Assembly (NCBI RefSeq): GCF_017876755.1
Contig: NZ_JAGIOO010000001.1
Coordinates: 3,519,786 to 3,583,785 of the forward strand
Reading direction: 5' to 3'
Length of the DNA: 64,000 nucleotides
Source: Crossiella equi
Lineage (GTDB): Bacteria; Actinomycetota; Actinomycetes; Mycobacteriales; Pseudonocardiaceae
The notes below the pieces were generated by a model. It was not told the origin of the DNA. It saw nothing but the letters and a program-made list of their open reading frames with translations, and searched no databases. Made by a program: the position numbers and the translations under genes. Each line of letters begins with the position of its first letter. Positions within the stretch are counted from its first letter, which is position 1. This document shows, piece by piece, positions 9,074 to 16,460 of the stretch.

Positions 9074-10162
9074 ATGCATCTCGACGGTCAGTGCGATCCG
9101 GCGTTCGCCCAGGTCCGCGAGGCCTTCGCGGAAGGGCTGACCAACGGGGAGGACCTCGGGGCCGCGGTGTCGGTGCGCGTGGGCGGTCGGACCGTGGTCG
9201 ACCTGTGGGGCGGCGGCTGGCGGCCGGACACCGTGGTGAACCTGTTCTCGGCGACCAAGGGCGTGCTGGCGGCCTGCGCGCACCGGCTGGTCCGGGCCGG
9301 GCAGCTGGACCCGGAGGCGCCGGTGGCCCGGTACTGGCCGGAGTTCGCCGCCCGGGACAAGGGCGGGACCACGGTGGCGCAGCTGCTCGCGCACCAGGCG
9401 GGCCTGCCCGCGCTGCGGGTGCGGCAGCCGCCGGGCTCGCTGTACGACTGGGCGCACATGACCGCCGTGCTGGCCGCCGAACAGCCCTGGTGGCGCACCA
9501 CGGGGCAGCACGGCTACCACGGCGTGACCTGGGGCTGGCTGGCCGGGGAGCTGCTCCGCCGGGTCTCCGGGCGCACCCCGCGCGAGCTGGTCGCCGCCCT
9601 GGGCCTGGACCTGCACGTCGGGCTGCCCGCCGAGCACCTGCACCGCGTCGTCCGGATCACCTCCGCGCCCGTGGGGCATCCCGCGCCCGGCGAGCCCGGC
9701 CACGAGTTCTTCGCCGCGATGGTCCGGGCCGGGTCGATGACGCACCTGGCCTTCCTCAACCCGCCCGATCTGCTGACCCCCGAGGTGATGAACTCCCCCG
9801 CCTGGCGCGCGGCCGAGATCCCCGCCGCGAACGGGCACGGCAACGCCCGCGCGCTCGCCGAGCTGTACGCCGGGCTGGCGCGGCCCGGCGGGCCCCGGCC
9901 GGTGGCGCGCGCCGACGGGCACGACGAGGTGCTGCTCGGGCACACGCGGTTCGGGGAGGGGTTCATGCTGCCCGGGGAGATCCGGCCGTTCTCACCCAAC
10001 CCGGAGGCGTTCGGGCACCCCGGGGCCGGGGGCGCGCTCGGCTTCGCCGACCCGGCGGCGGAACTGGGCTTCGGGTTCACCCCGGACCGGACGATCGCCA
10101 CCCCGCACGGGCCCGACCCGCGCTGGCGGCGCATCGTGCCCGCCGTGTACGCCTGCCTGTAG
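9074..10162 (+). CDS. Class C beta-lactamase-fold serine hydrolase (EstB type)
   Basis: 362 residues without a signal peptide. The catalytic SxxK is SATK in NLFSATKGVLAACAHRL; the second motif Tyr lies in GYHGVTWGWLAGELLRR. Cytoplasmic members of this family are esterases or peptidases rather than beta-lactamases. The ATG sits directly after the MarR operator with no obvious ribosome binding site, so translation may be leaderless. The substrate is unknown; a MarR-controlled esterase may deal with a small aromatic or lactone compound. Confidence 0.85.
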   Translation: MHLDGQCDPAFAQVREAFAEGLTNGEDLGAAVSVRVGGRTVVDLWGGGWRPDTVVNLFSATKGVLAACAHRLVRAGQLDPEAPVARYWPEFAARDKGGTTVAQLLAHQAGLPALRVRQPPGSLYDWAHMTAVLAAEQPWWRTTGQHGYHGVTWGWLAGELLRRVSGRTPRELVAALGLDLHVGLPAEHLHRVVRITSAPVGHPAPGEPGHEFFAAMVRAGSMTHLAFLNPPDLLTPEVMNSPAWRAAEIPAANGHGNARALAELYAGLARPGGPRPVARADGHDEVLLGHTRFGEGFMLPGEIRPFSPNPEAFGHPGAGGALGFADPAAELGFGFTPDRTIATPHGPDPRWRRIVPAVYACL

Positions 10163-10198
10163 TTGTCGGGTCCGGCCGGTGCTGCCAGGCTGACCGCC

Positions 10199-10909
10199 GT
10201 GGACTGGAACGCCCCACTGGACAACTACTGCGAACGCGTGGCACCGGGCCTGTGGGGCGAGCCGCTCAACGCGGTGAGCAACGGCGGCTTCATCCTGGCC
10301 GCGCTGGCCCTGTGGTGGGTGCTGAGCCGCCGAGGCCCGGGCACCGCGCCCGCCGGGGTGCGGACCCCGGCCAGCCTGCACGCCCTGGCCGCCCTGCTGC
10401 TGCTCATCGGCCTGGGCAGCCTTGCCTTCCACACCTTCGCCAACCGGTGGTCGGTGCTGCTGGACGTCGGCTTCATCGGCCTGTTCATCCACTTCTACGT
10501 GGTGGCGATGCTGCACTGGTTCTGGCGGCTGCCGTGGCGGTGGGCCTGGGTGGGCCTGCCGGTCTACGTGCTGCTCGGCCAGCTGGTGGCCGTCACGCTC
10601 GGGCGGCTGGTGGGTGCGGGCGGCAGCCAGTACGTGCCCGCGCTGGTCACCATGCTCGGCATCGTGGTCGCCGTGAGTGTGTCGAAGGACACGTCACTGC
10701 GCCGCTACCGCAAGTGGTTCGGGGTGACCGCCACGCTGTTCGCGGTGTCGCTGTTCCTGCGCACCGTGGACGGCCCGATCTGCGAGGACATCGTGATCGG
10801 CACCCACTTCCTGTGGCACCTGTGCAACGCGAGTGTGCTCTTCCTGGTGGCCTACGCGATGGTGCTGCGGTGGCGGGAACACAACGAGGCGGCGCCTTCT
10901 TCACCGTGA
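10199..10909 (+). CDS. Ceramidase-family (CREST) integral membrane protein
   Basis: 236 residues, about seven membrane helices. MDWNAPLDNYCERVAPGLWGEPLNA at the start (GTG read as Met) and the motifs GSLAFHTFANRWSVLLD and THFLWHLCNA, with conserved Ser, His and Asp metal-site residues, fit the alkaline ceramidase/CREST hydrolase family. These are intramembrane metal-dependent amidases; the bacterial substrate is not known. I chose GTG 10199 over TTG 10163 because family members begin at this VDW motif. It follows the serine hydrolase gene closely. Confidence 0.8.
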   Translation: MDWNAPLDNYCERVAPGLWGEPLNAVSNGGFILAALALWWVLSRRGPGTAPAGVRTPASLHALAALLLLIGLGSLAFHTFANRWSVLLDVGFIGLFIHFYVVAMLHWFWRLPWRWAWVGLPVYVLLGQLVAVTLGRLVGAGGSQYVPALVTMLGIVVAVSVSKDTSLRRYRKWFGVTATLFAVSLFLRTVDGPICEDIVIGTHFLWHLCNASVLFLVAYAMVLRWREHNEAAPSSP

Positions 10910-10999
10910 TGTGACCGTGGCCGGGAACGTCGCTTTGGTCCCGTTCGTTGGGCCTACGCTGGGCAACTCACTCGTCACAGGGGAAGGTACGGATTTCTG

Positions 11000-12001
11000 G
11001 TGTTCAAGCGGATGCTCCAGGCTTTTGGGGTGGGCGGGCCCACCGTGGACACGGTGCTGCACGACCCGAACTGCCGCCCCGGCGGAGTGCTCTCCGGTGA
11101 GGTCCGCCTCGCGGGCGGCAGCCACGACGTTGACATCGACCACGTGACCCTCTCCCTGGTGACCCGCGTGGAGGTCGAGCACGGGGACCACGAGGGCACG
11201 CGCAACGCCGAGTTCGCCCGGCTCGGGGTGGCCGGTCGCTTCAGCCTGCGCGCGGGCGAGCAGCGCAGCATCCCGTTCCAGTTCCAGGTGCCGTGGGAGA
11301 CCCCGGTGACCATCGTCGGCAACGCGCCGCTGCGCGGCATGTCCGTCGGCGTGCGCACCGAGCTCGCGGTGGCCAAGGCCGTGGACAAGGGCGACCTGGA
11401 CGCGGTGTACGTGCACCCGCTGCCCTCGCAGGAGGCCGTGCTGGAGGCCTTCGGGCGCCTGGGCTTCCAGTTCCGCAGCGCTGACGTCGAGGCCGGGTAC
11501 CTGCACGGCGTGCGGCAGGAGATCGGCTTCTACCAGGAGATCGAGTTCTACCCGCCGCAGCAGTACGCGGGCCGCCTCAACGAGGTCGAGCTGACCTTCG
11601 TGGCCAGTGCGCACGAGCTGGCCATCGTGCTGGAGGCGGACAAGCGCGGCGGCCTGTTCCGCGCCAGCGGCGACGCCTTCGGCCGCTTCCACGTCAGCCA
11701 CCAGGAGGCCGAGCGCACCGACTGGGCCGCGCACATCGACGGCTGGCTCGGCCAGGCCGCCGGGCGCATGGCGCAGCACTACGGCAGCCAGGGCTACGGC
11801 CAGCACGGCGGCTACCCGCAGCAGCACGGCGGCTACGGCCAGCCGGGCCAGTACGGCGGGGGCCACCACGGCGGCCACCGCGGTGGCGGGATGGGCATGG
11901 GCGGCATGGTCGCGGCCGGTGCCGCGGGTGTGGCCGGAGGCTTCATCGCGGCCGAGGTGGCCGACGAGATCGGTGACGCCTTCTTCGGCGACGAGGACTG
12001 A
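11000..12001 (+). CDS. SpoOM-like arrestin-fold protein with Gly/His/Gln-rich tail
   Basis: 333 residues. The first ~245 match sporulation-control protein SpoOM: MFKRMLQAFGVGGPTVDTVL, GVLSGEVRLAGG, PFQFQVPWETPVT, and two arrestin-like beta sandwiches. Residues ~257-300 are a low-complexity Tyr/Gly/Gln/His tail (repeats like QHGGY), then a GMGMGGMVAAGAAGVAGGFIAAE helix and an acidic end. GTG start with GGGGAAGG upstream. In Bacillus SpoOM modulates the phosphorelay; in actinomycetes the role is unproven. A strong terminator follows. Confidence 0.88.
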   Translation: MFKRMLQAFGVGGPTVDTVLHDPNCRPGGVLSGEVRLAGGSHDVDIDHVTLSLVTRVEVEHGDHEGTRNAEFARLGVAGRFSLRAGEQRSIPFQFQVPWETPVTIVGNAPLRGMSVGVRTELAVAKAVDKGDLDAVYVHPLPSQEAVLEAFGRLGFQFRSADVEAGYLHGVRQEIGFYQEIEFYPPQQYAGRLNEVELTFVASAHELAIVLEADKRGGLFRASGDAFGRFHVSHQEAERTDWAAHIDGWLGQAAGRMAQHYGSQGYGQHGGYPQQHGGYGQPGQYGGGHHGGHRGGGMGMGGMVAAGAAGVAGGFIAAEVADEIGDAFFGDED

Positions 12002-12032
12002 ACCGCGGGTACGCGTTGACCCGTGACTGACA

Positions 12033-12062
12033 GGGGGGCGGTCCCGCGCCGGGCCGCCCCCC
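12033..12062. terminator. Bidirectional hairpin terminator
   Basis: A GC-rich hairpin with arms of nine to ten bp (GGGGGGCGG and CCGCCCCCC) between the convergent spoOM-like and thioesterase genes, 31 bp after the first stop and 10 bp from the second. Confidence 0.75.
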
Positions 12063-12072
12063 TCCAGCGTCT

Positions 12073-12828
12073 TCAGGCGACCGGCAGTCCCAGCGCCGTC
12101 ATGTGCCGGGGCAGCGTGCGCCACACCTCGTCGGTGTAGAAGTGCGCGCCCGGCAGCCTCTGCACGGTGAACCCGGCGGCCGCGACCTCGCGCCAGCGGC
12201 TCGCGCCCTCGACGGTGACCGGGTCCTGCTCGCCGATGAGGGCCTGCACCGGCACGTTCACCTTGGTGCTGGGCACGTAGCGGTAGGTGCCGTAGGCGTC
12301 GAGGTCCGCGCGGAACGCGGTGAGCACCAGCTTGGCCAGGTCCGGGTCCTCGAGGATCTCCTCCGGCAGCGTGCCGTACTCCTTGATCCAGGCCACCAGC
12401 TCGGCGTCGGCGTGGTGCGAGACCGGGCCGAGGTCACCGTTGAACTCGATGTGCGGCGGCGCCTGGTGCCCGGAGACGACCAAGGCCTCCGGCACGGGAC
12501 CGCCCGCGGAGTTCTCCAGCCGCACGGTGGCCTCGAACGCGACCAGCGCGCCCATGCTGTGCCCGGCCAGCACGTACGGCAGCCGGGCGGCGGCCTGGAT
12601 CGCGCCGACGGTGTCGGTGACCAGGTCGCGGAACTCGTGCGGCATGGCCTCGCCGAAACGGCGTTCCCGGCCCGGGTAGCAGATCAGCGCCAGCTCGACG
12701 TCCACCGGCAGCGCCTGGGCCCAGGGCCGCAGCGGCGCGGTGCCGCCACCGGCGTAGCTCAGGCCGATCAGCATCCGGGTGGCCTCCGGCCGGGGCAGCG
12801 GCCGGACCACCGAGGGGGGTCCGTTCAC
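12073..12828 (-). CDS. Type II thioesterase (alpha/beta hydrolase)
   Basis: 251 residues. YAGGGTAPLRPWAQALP, YPGRERRFGEAM, the nucleophile elbow AGHSMGALVAFE, and GAHFYTDE with the catalytic histidine are typical of stand-alone thioesterases that clear misprimed or stalled carrier proteins of NRPS/PKS lines. The GTG at 12828 is chosen for its GGAGG ribosome binding site seven bases upstream. The mbtH gene lies 16 bp upstream on the same strand, so both form an operon, yet no NRPS gene is in the window: they must serve an assembly line elsewhere. Confidence 0.9.
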   Translation of the reverse strand: MNGPPSVVRPLPRPEATRMLIGLSYAGGGTAPLRPWAQALPVDVELALICYPGRERRFGEAMPHEFRDLVTDTVGAIQAAARLPYVLAGHSMGALVAFEATVRLENSAGGPVPEALVVSGHQAPPHIEFNGDLGPVSHHADAELVAWIKEYGTLPEEILEDPDLAKLVLTAFRADLDAYGTYRYVPSTKVNVPVQALIGEQDPVTVEGASRWREVAAAGFTVQRLPGAHFYTDEVWRTLPRHMTALGLPVA

Positions 12829-12844
12829 GGACGTCCTCCGCGGG

Positions 12845-13039
12845 TCAGGAGTTGGCGAGTCGCTCCCGCACACTACGCGGGCGGATGTCGGTCCAGACCG
12901 ACTCGATGTGGTCGAGGCACTCCTGCCGGCTGCCGGTGAAACCCTCGCGCTGCCAACCCGCGGGCAGCTCACGGCCCTCCGGCCACACCGAGTGCTGCTC
13001 CTCGTCGTTGCGGACCACCGCGAACTTCAGCTCGGACAC
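12845..13039 (-). CDS. MbtH-like protein
   Basis: 64 residues carrying the MbtH signature NDEEQHSVWPEGRELPAGW...G..GSRQECLDHIESVWTDIRP (in pieces), with the conserved tryptophans. MbtH proteins bind and stabilise adenylation domains of NRPSs. GTG start with GGAGA upstream. It is the first gene of the mbtH-thioesterase operon. Confidence 0.95.
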   Translation of the reverse strand: MSELKFAVVRNDEEQHSVWPEGRELPAGWQREGFTGSRQECLDHIESVWTDIRPRSVRERLANS

Positions 13040-13358
13040 AACGGTCTCCGTTCTCCTGTGTCACTGGCTCGCGGTTCAGATTGCTGGTCACGCGACCGGA
13101 AAACCCACCCGGTTCGAAGAGTTCTACTGAGTATTCGGCAGATTCACCGAGTGCGGTGAGGTACCTAAGGGCAGGGTCGGGGGGCGGGTACGCCCGTAGG
13201 TCGATCCCGCCCGGGCCGGAGTCGTCCGCCAGGCCGATTATCCGCGTTTCGCCTCGCCAGGCGGGTCCGCGGCCGGTACACATTGGGCCAACAGGCCAGG
13301 ACAGCGGCACGCGGGGTACGCCTCGCGGGCCACCATCCCCACAGCGGAGAAAAGAGCG
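13040..13358. other. Divergent intergenic region, mbtH / lipoprotein
   Basis: 319 bp with no convincing gene. It should hold the promoters of both the mbtH operon (minus) and the lipoprotein gene (plus). The left half (13083-13180) is more AT-rich than its surroundings and contains a small palindrome CACCGAGTGCGGTG (13147-13160). No promoter hexamers can be assigned with certainty. Confidence 0.4.
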
Positions 13359-14066
13359 TTGACAGAGATGTTCCCTGCGAAGAGCGTTACCGCCGAGAAG
13401 CAGGCGGCCCCGTCACGTTCCCGCCGCTCGCGCCTGGTCGCCGGAGTGGTGCTCGCCGCCTCGTTCGCCGTGGTCGGGTCCGGCTGCGCCGTGGTCAACA
13501 AGGCGACCGAGTCGGTCGAGAACCAGAGCGACGAGTTCGGCAGCGAGATCAAGGCCATCGACCTGGAGAACCTGGTCGGCGTCATCAACATCACCGGCAC
13601 CAGTGGCAACAAGCTGAGCGTGAAGCGGGCCCTGACCCAGCAGACCACGCGCAAGTCGCACGCCAAGGTGGAGAAGAGCGGCAGCACCCTGCGCCTGGTC
13701 GGCGAGTGCTCCGGCGCGGGCGGCGACTGCAAGGTCGAGTGGGACATCGAGGTGCCCAAGGACGTCGCCATCAAGGTCAGCAACAAGACCGGCGACGTGA
13801 ACCTGAAGAACATCGAGGCCAAGGACATCGACGCGCGCACCAAGCTCGGTGAGATCAGCGTCGACGCGACCGGTTCCTTCGACAAGCTGAACGCGCACTC
13901 CGAGGGCGGCGAGGTCAACGTGACCGTGCCGGGCGGCAAGTCCTACAGCGTGACCGCGAAGGTCAAGGAGCGCCTCGGCAAGACCAACATCGAGGTGCAG
14001 AACGGCTCCGGCCCGACCATCAACGTGAGCTCCGAGCGCGGCGACGTGACGGTGAAGAACGCCTGA
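13359..14066 (+). CDS. DUF4097-type beta-helix lipoprotein
   Basis: 235 residues. A basic N-terminus, a hydrophobic helix and a lipobox VVGSGC near residue 45 indicate a lipoprotein. The rest is a repetitive beta-solenoid (VGVINITGTSGNKLSVKRAL, KVSNKTGDVNLKNIEAKDID, GEISVDATGSFDKLNAHSEG) like DUF4097 'adhesin-like' proteins. The start is TTG at 13359, eight bases after GGAGA; ATG 13368 is the alternative. Function is unknown; many relatives are envelope-stress or anti-sigma-linked. A long perfect terminator follows. Confidence 0.75.
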   Translation: MTEMFPAKSVTAEKQAAPSRSRRSRLVAGVVLAASFAVVGSGCAVVNKATESVENQSDEFGSEIKAIDLENLVGVINITGTSGNKLSVKRALTQQTTRKSHAKVEKSGSTLRLVGECSGAGGDCKVEWDIEVPKDVAIKVSNKTGDVNLKNIEAKDIDARTKLGEISVDATGSFDKLNAHSEGGEVNVTVPGGKSYSVTAKVKERLGKTNIEVQNGSGPTINVSSERGDVTVKNA

Positions 14067-14083
14067 CCGCACTCCCCCAGACC

Positions 14084-14121
14084 CGAGGGCCCGGTGTTGA
14101 CCACTCAACGCCGGGCCCTCG
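14084..14121 (+). terminator. Extended-stem terminator
   Basis: A 38-nt hairpin with two stacked perfect stems, CGAGGGCCCGG/CCGGGCCCTCG and GTTGA/TCAAC, with a 4-nt loop, starting 18 bp after the lipoprotein stop. Confidence 0.85.
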
Positions 14122-14185
14122 GCTCGCGTTCGGTAATCTGCGCGGCACTCAGGGAAATCGCCCCAGCCAGTCGCAGGAGACCCAC

Positions 14186-14752
14186 ATGCGCGCCCGCCGT
14201 CCGTTCGTCATGCTGACGACCGCCGCCCTCGCCCTCGGCCTGCTCGCGGGCTGCGGTGGTTCGCAGGCGGGCCCGGGCTCGGCCGCGGCGGCGGAGTCGA
14301 AGCGGCCGCGCGAGCTGGACTTCACCGACGTCAAGCCGTGCGCGCTGCTGCCGCAGCCCCAGCAGGCCAGCTTCGGCGTGGACCAGCCGACCGAGGACGG
14401 CACCAGCCCGACCTACAACGCGCCCAGCTGCGTCTTCCTGAGCCAGAAGGAGAAGGTCAGCCTCTCGGTCACCCTGGTCGGCGACCGCGGCATCGCGGAC
14501 TTCGCCCCGGGCAAGGCCACCGGCCAGACCGACCCGGTCACCGTCTCCGGCTTCCCGGGCTACCGCACGCGCCCGGACCAGCCCGCCGGGGAGCAGTTCT
14601 GCACCGTGCACCTGGACGCGGCCCCGGACCGCGTGCTGGCGGCCAGCTACAACGAGGAGGGCCGCGAGGCCCCGCTGGCCAAGGACGAGGTCTGCCAGCG
14701 TGCCACCAAGGTCGCCGAGGCCGCGATCACCGCGCTGAGCGGCGCCAAGTAG
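14186..14752 (+). CDS. DUF3558 family lipoprotein
   Basis: 188 residues with lipobox LLAGC (Cys24). The DUF3558 pattern is visible: FTDVKPCALLPQPQQASFGV, a central SCVF pair, FPGYRTRPDQ, EQFCTVHLDAA and a closing CQRATKVAEAAI. This actinobacterial family is exported and anchored to the membrane; its role is unknown. ATG with GGAGA 7-8 bases upstream. Confidence 0.88.
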   Translation: MRARRPFVMLTTAALALGLLAGCGGSQAGPGSAAAAESKRPRELDFTDVKPCALLPQPQQASFGVDQPTEDGTSPTYNAPSCVFLSQKEKVSLSVTLVGDRGIADFAPGKATGQTDPVTVSGFPGYRTRPDQPAGEQFCTVHLDAAPDRVLAASYNEEGREAPLAKDEVCQRATKVAEAAITALSGAK

Positions 14753-14829
14753 GTCGACGTCGCCCGAACGAGTGGAGTCCGCCCGGCCTCGCCGAACCCC
14801 GGGTGGCCACCTCGACGCGCCACTACGAT

Positions 14830-14849
14830 CTGAGACGACCTGATCTCAG
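14830..14849. promoter_or_regulatory. Palindrome upstream of small gene
   Basis: CTGAGA (14830-14835) and TCTCAG (14844-14849) are inverted around an 8-bp spacer, just upstream of the ribosome binding site AGGGGG of the small gene at 14863. It may be an operator or a hairpin in the leader. Confidence 0.35.
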
Positions 14850-14862
14850 GGGGTAGTCGGAC

Positions 14863-15072
14863 ATGACACCGGACGGCAGCGACCCGGCGGAGCGGCCTCG
14901 GATCCCGAGGGAGCGGAGCGGCGCGCACGACGCCTGCGCCGCCTGGGCCGGGCATCGGCTCGACGGCGGCGGCACCCCGGCGGTGCCGGTGGCCCGCACC
15001 GGGGACGACGACGCACTCTTCACCGATGACCGGCTGGTCGGCCCGCCGGTCATCGGGGAGTGCCAGGGGTAG
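14863..15072 (+). CDS. Small acidic hypothetical protein
   Basis: 69 residues, no recognisable family. ATG preceded by AGGGGG at a good distance (nine bases) and by a palindrome, which favours a real gene; the composition (Pro, Asp, Gly-rich) and the lack of any motif weaken the call. It is convergent to fabF, with a terminator hairpin just behind it. Confidence 0.4.
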   Translation: MTPDGSDPAERPRIPRERSGAHDACAAWAGHRLDGGGTPAVPVARTGDDDALFTDDRLVGPPVIGECQG

Positions 15073-15082
15073 CGCACAGCGA

Positions 15083-15131
15083 CCGGCCCCGGCGCCCCTC
15101 CCCAGGAGGAAAGGAGGGATGCCGGGGCCGG
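15083..15131. terminator. Large hairpin terminator at the end of the KAS operon
   Basis: Perfect 11-bp outer arms (CCGGCCCCGGC with GCCGGGGCCGG) plus an inner CCCCTCC/GGAGGG pairing, 34 bp beyond the stop of the minus-strand KAS gene and 10 bp beyond the plus-strand small gene. Confidence 0.8.
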
Positions 15132-15164
15132 AGACCCGTCGTGGTGGTGGAGCAGCGTTGTCGG

Positions 15165-16427
15165 TCAGTCTTCCCAGCGCTTGGCGATCAGCACCGAGTT
15201 GTGGCCGCCGAAGCCGAAGGAGTTGCTCATGGCGATCTTGACATCGCGCTCCTGCGGGGTGTGCGCGACGTAGTTCATCTCCGGGTCGAGCGGCTTGTCG
15301 CAGTTGATCGTGGGCGGGACGACGCCCTTGTTCATCGCGTACACGCACGCGATGAGCTCCACGGCACCCGCGGCGCCGATCATGTGGCCGGTCATCGACT
15401 TGATCGAGCTCATCGGGATCTTGGTGGCGTGGTCGCCCAGCACCTGGCGGATCGCGAAGGTCTCGGTCTTGTCGTTGAGCTGCGTGCTGGTGCCGTGCGC
15501 GTTGACGTAGTCGATGTCCTCCGGGCTGATGCCCGCGTCCTGGATCGCGCGCTCCATGGCCCGGCGGGCGCCGGCGGCCTCGGGGTGCGGGGCGGTCCAG
15601 TGGTAGGCGTCGGAGGTCGACTCGAAGCCGATCAGCTCGGCCAGGATCGGGGCACCGCGGCGGAGGGCGTGCTCCAGCTCCTCGATGACCACAACACCGG
15701 CACCGTTGGCCATGATGAAGCCGTCGCGGTCCTCGTCGAAGGGCCGGCACGCCTTGGTCGGGTCCTCGTTGTACCGGGACAGGGCGCGGGCGTTGGAGCC
15801 GCCCGCGATGTCCAGGCGGGTGACGCAGTCCTCGGCACCGCCGACGATGGCGGCGTCCGCCTCGCCGTACTGGATCCAGCGCATCGCGGTGCCGATCGCG
15901 TCGGTACCGGTGGCGCAGGCCGAGGAGAGCGACCCGGTGCGGCCGGCGGCACCGAAGAGGAGGCTGATCTCACCGGAGGCGCTGTCGTGCGCACCGGTGA
16001 CCGCGGCGAACGCGCTCACCGAACGCGGGCCCTTGTCCTGCAACAGGAACGTGGAGTTGTGGGAGAACTTGGTGGCGCCGTAACCGGAGCCGATGAGCAC
16101 CGCGACCTCGGGGGCGAGGTTCTCGTCGATGGTCAGCTTCGACTGCTCCATGGCCTGCACGGCGGCGGCCATGGCGTACTGCGCGAAGTTGTCCATGCGG
16201 CGGCTCAGCTTGCGAGCCATGAAGTCTTCCGGGTTGAAGCCCCGGACCTGGCCCGCGATCTGGGTCGGCAGGTCGTCGACCTGGAACTCGGTGATGCGGC
16301 TGACACCGCTGCGGCCTTCCATGAACGCCGCCCACGTCTCATCCGACGTGTGACCGACAGGGGTGACCGCCCCGGTACCCGTGACCACAACCCGTCGTCG
16401 AAGCTTCCTCAGGTCGCCCGACACCAT
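15165..16427 (-). CDS. Beta-ketoacyl-ACP synthase II-like condensing enzyme
   Basis: 420 residues. The catalytic triad is intact: Cys in SSACATGTDAIG, His in NAHGTSTQLND and His in KSMTGHMIGAAGA; NSFGFGGHNSVL closes the fold. It condenses malonyl-ACP with an acyl chain. The acyl-pocket segment is unusual: where housekeeping FabF has a Pro-Asn-Met block after the GPR.VSPF strand, this protein reads SAFAAVTGAHDSASGEISLLFG. It is the third gene of a minus-strand operon, 33 bp after the ThDP enzyme gene, with no acp, fabD or fabH beside it, so a pathway-specific role is as likely as primary fatty acid synthesis. Confidence 0.88.
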   Translation of the reverse strand: MVSGDLRKLRRRVVVTGTGAVTPVGHTSDETWAAFMEGRSGVSRITEFQVDDLPTQIAGQVRGFNPEDFMARKLSRRMDNFAQYAMAAAVQAMEQSKLTIDENLAPEVAVLIGSGYGATKFSHNSTFLLQDKGPRSVSAFAAVTGAHDSASGEISLLFGAAGRTGSLSSACATGTDAIGTAMRWIQYGEADAAIVGGAEDCVTRLDIAGGSNARALSRYNEDPTKACRPFDEDRDGFIMANGAGVVVIEELEHALRRGAPILAELIGFESTSDAYHWTAPHPEAAGARRAMERAIQDAGISPEDIDYVNAHGTSTQLNDKTETFAIRQVLGDHATKIPMSSIKSMTGHMIGAAGAVELIACVYAMNKGVVPPTINCDKPLDPEMNYVAHTPQERDVKIAMSNSFGFGGHNSVLIAKRWED

Positions 16428-16460
16428 GTCGTTCTCCGTTTTCTCCGCTGGTGTGGTGCG

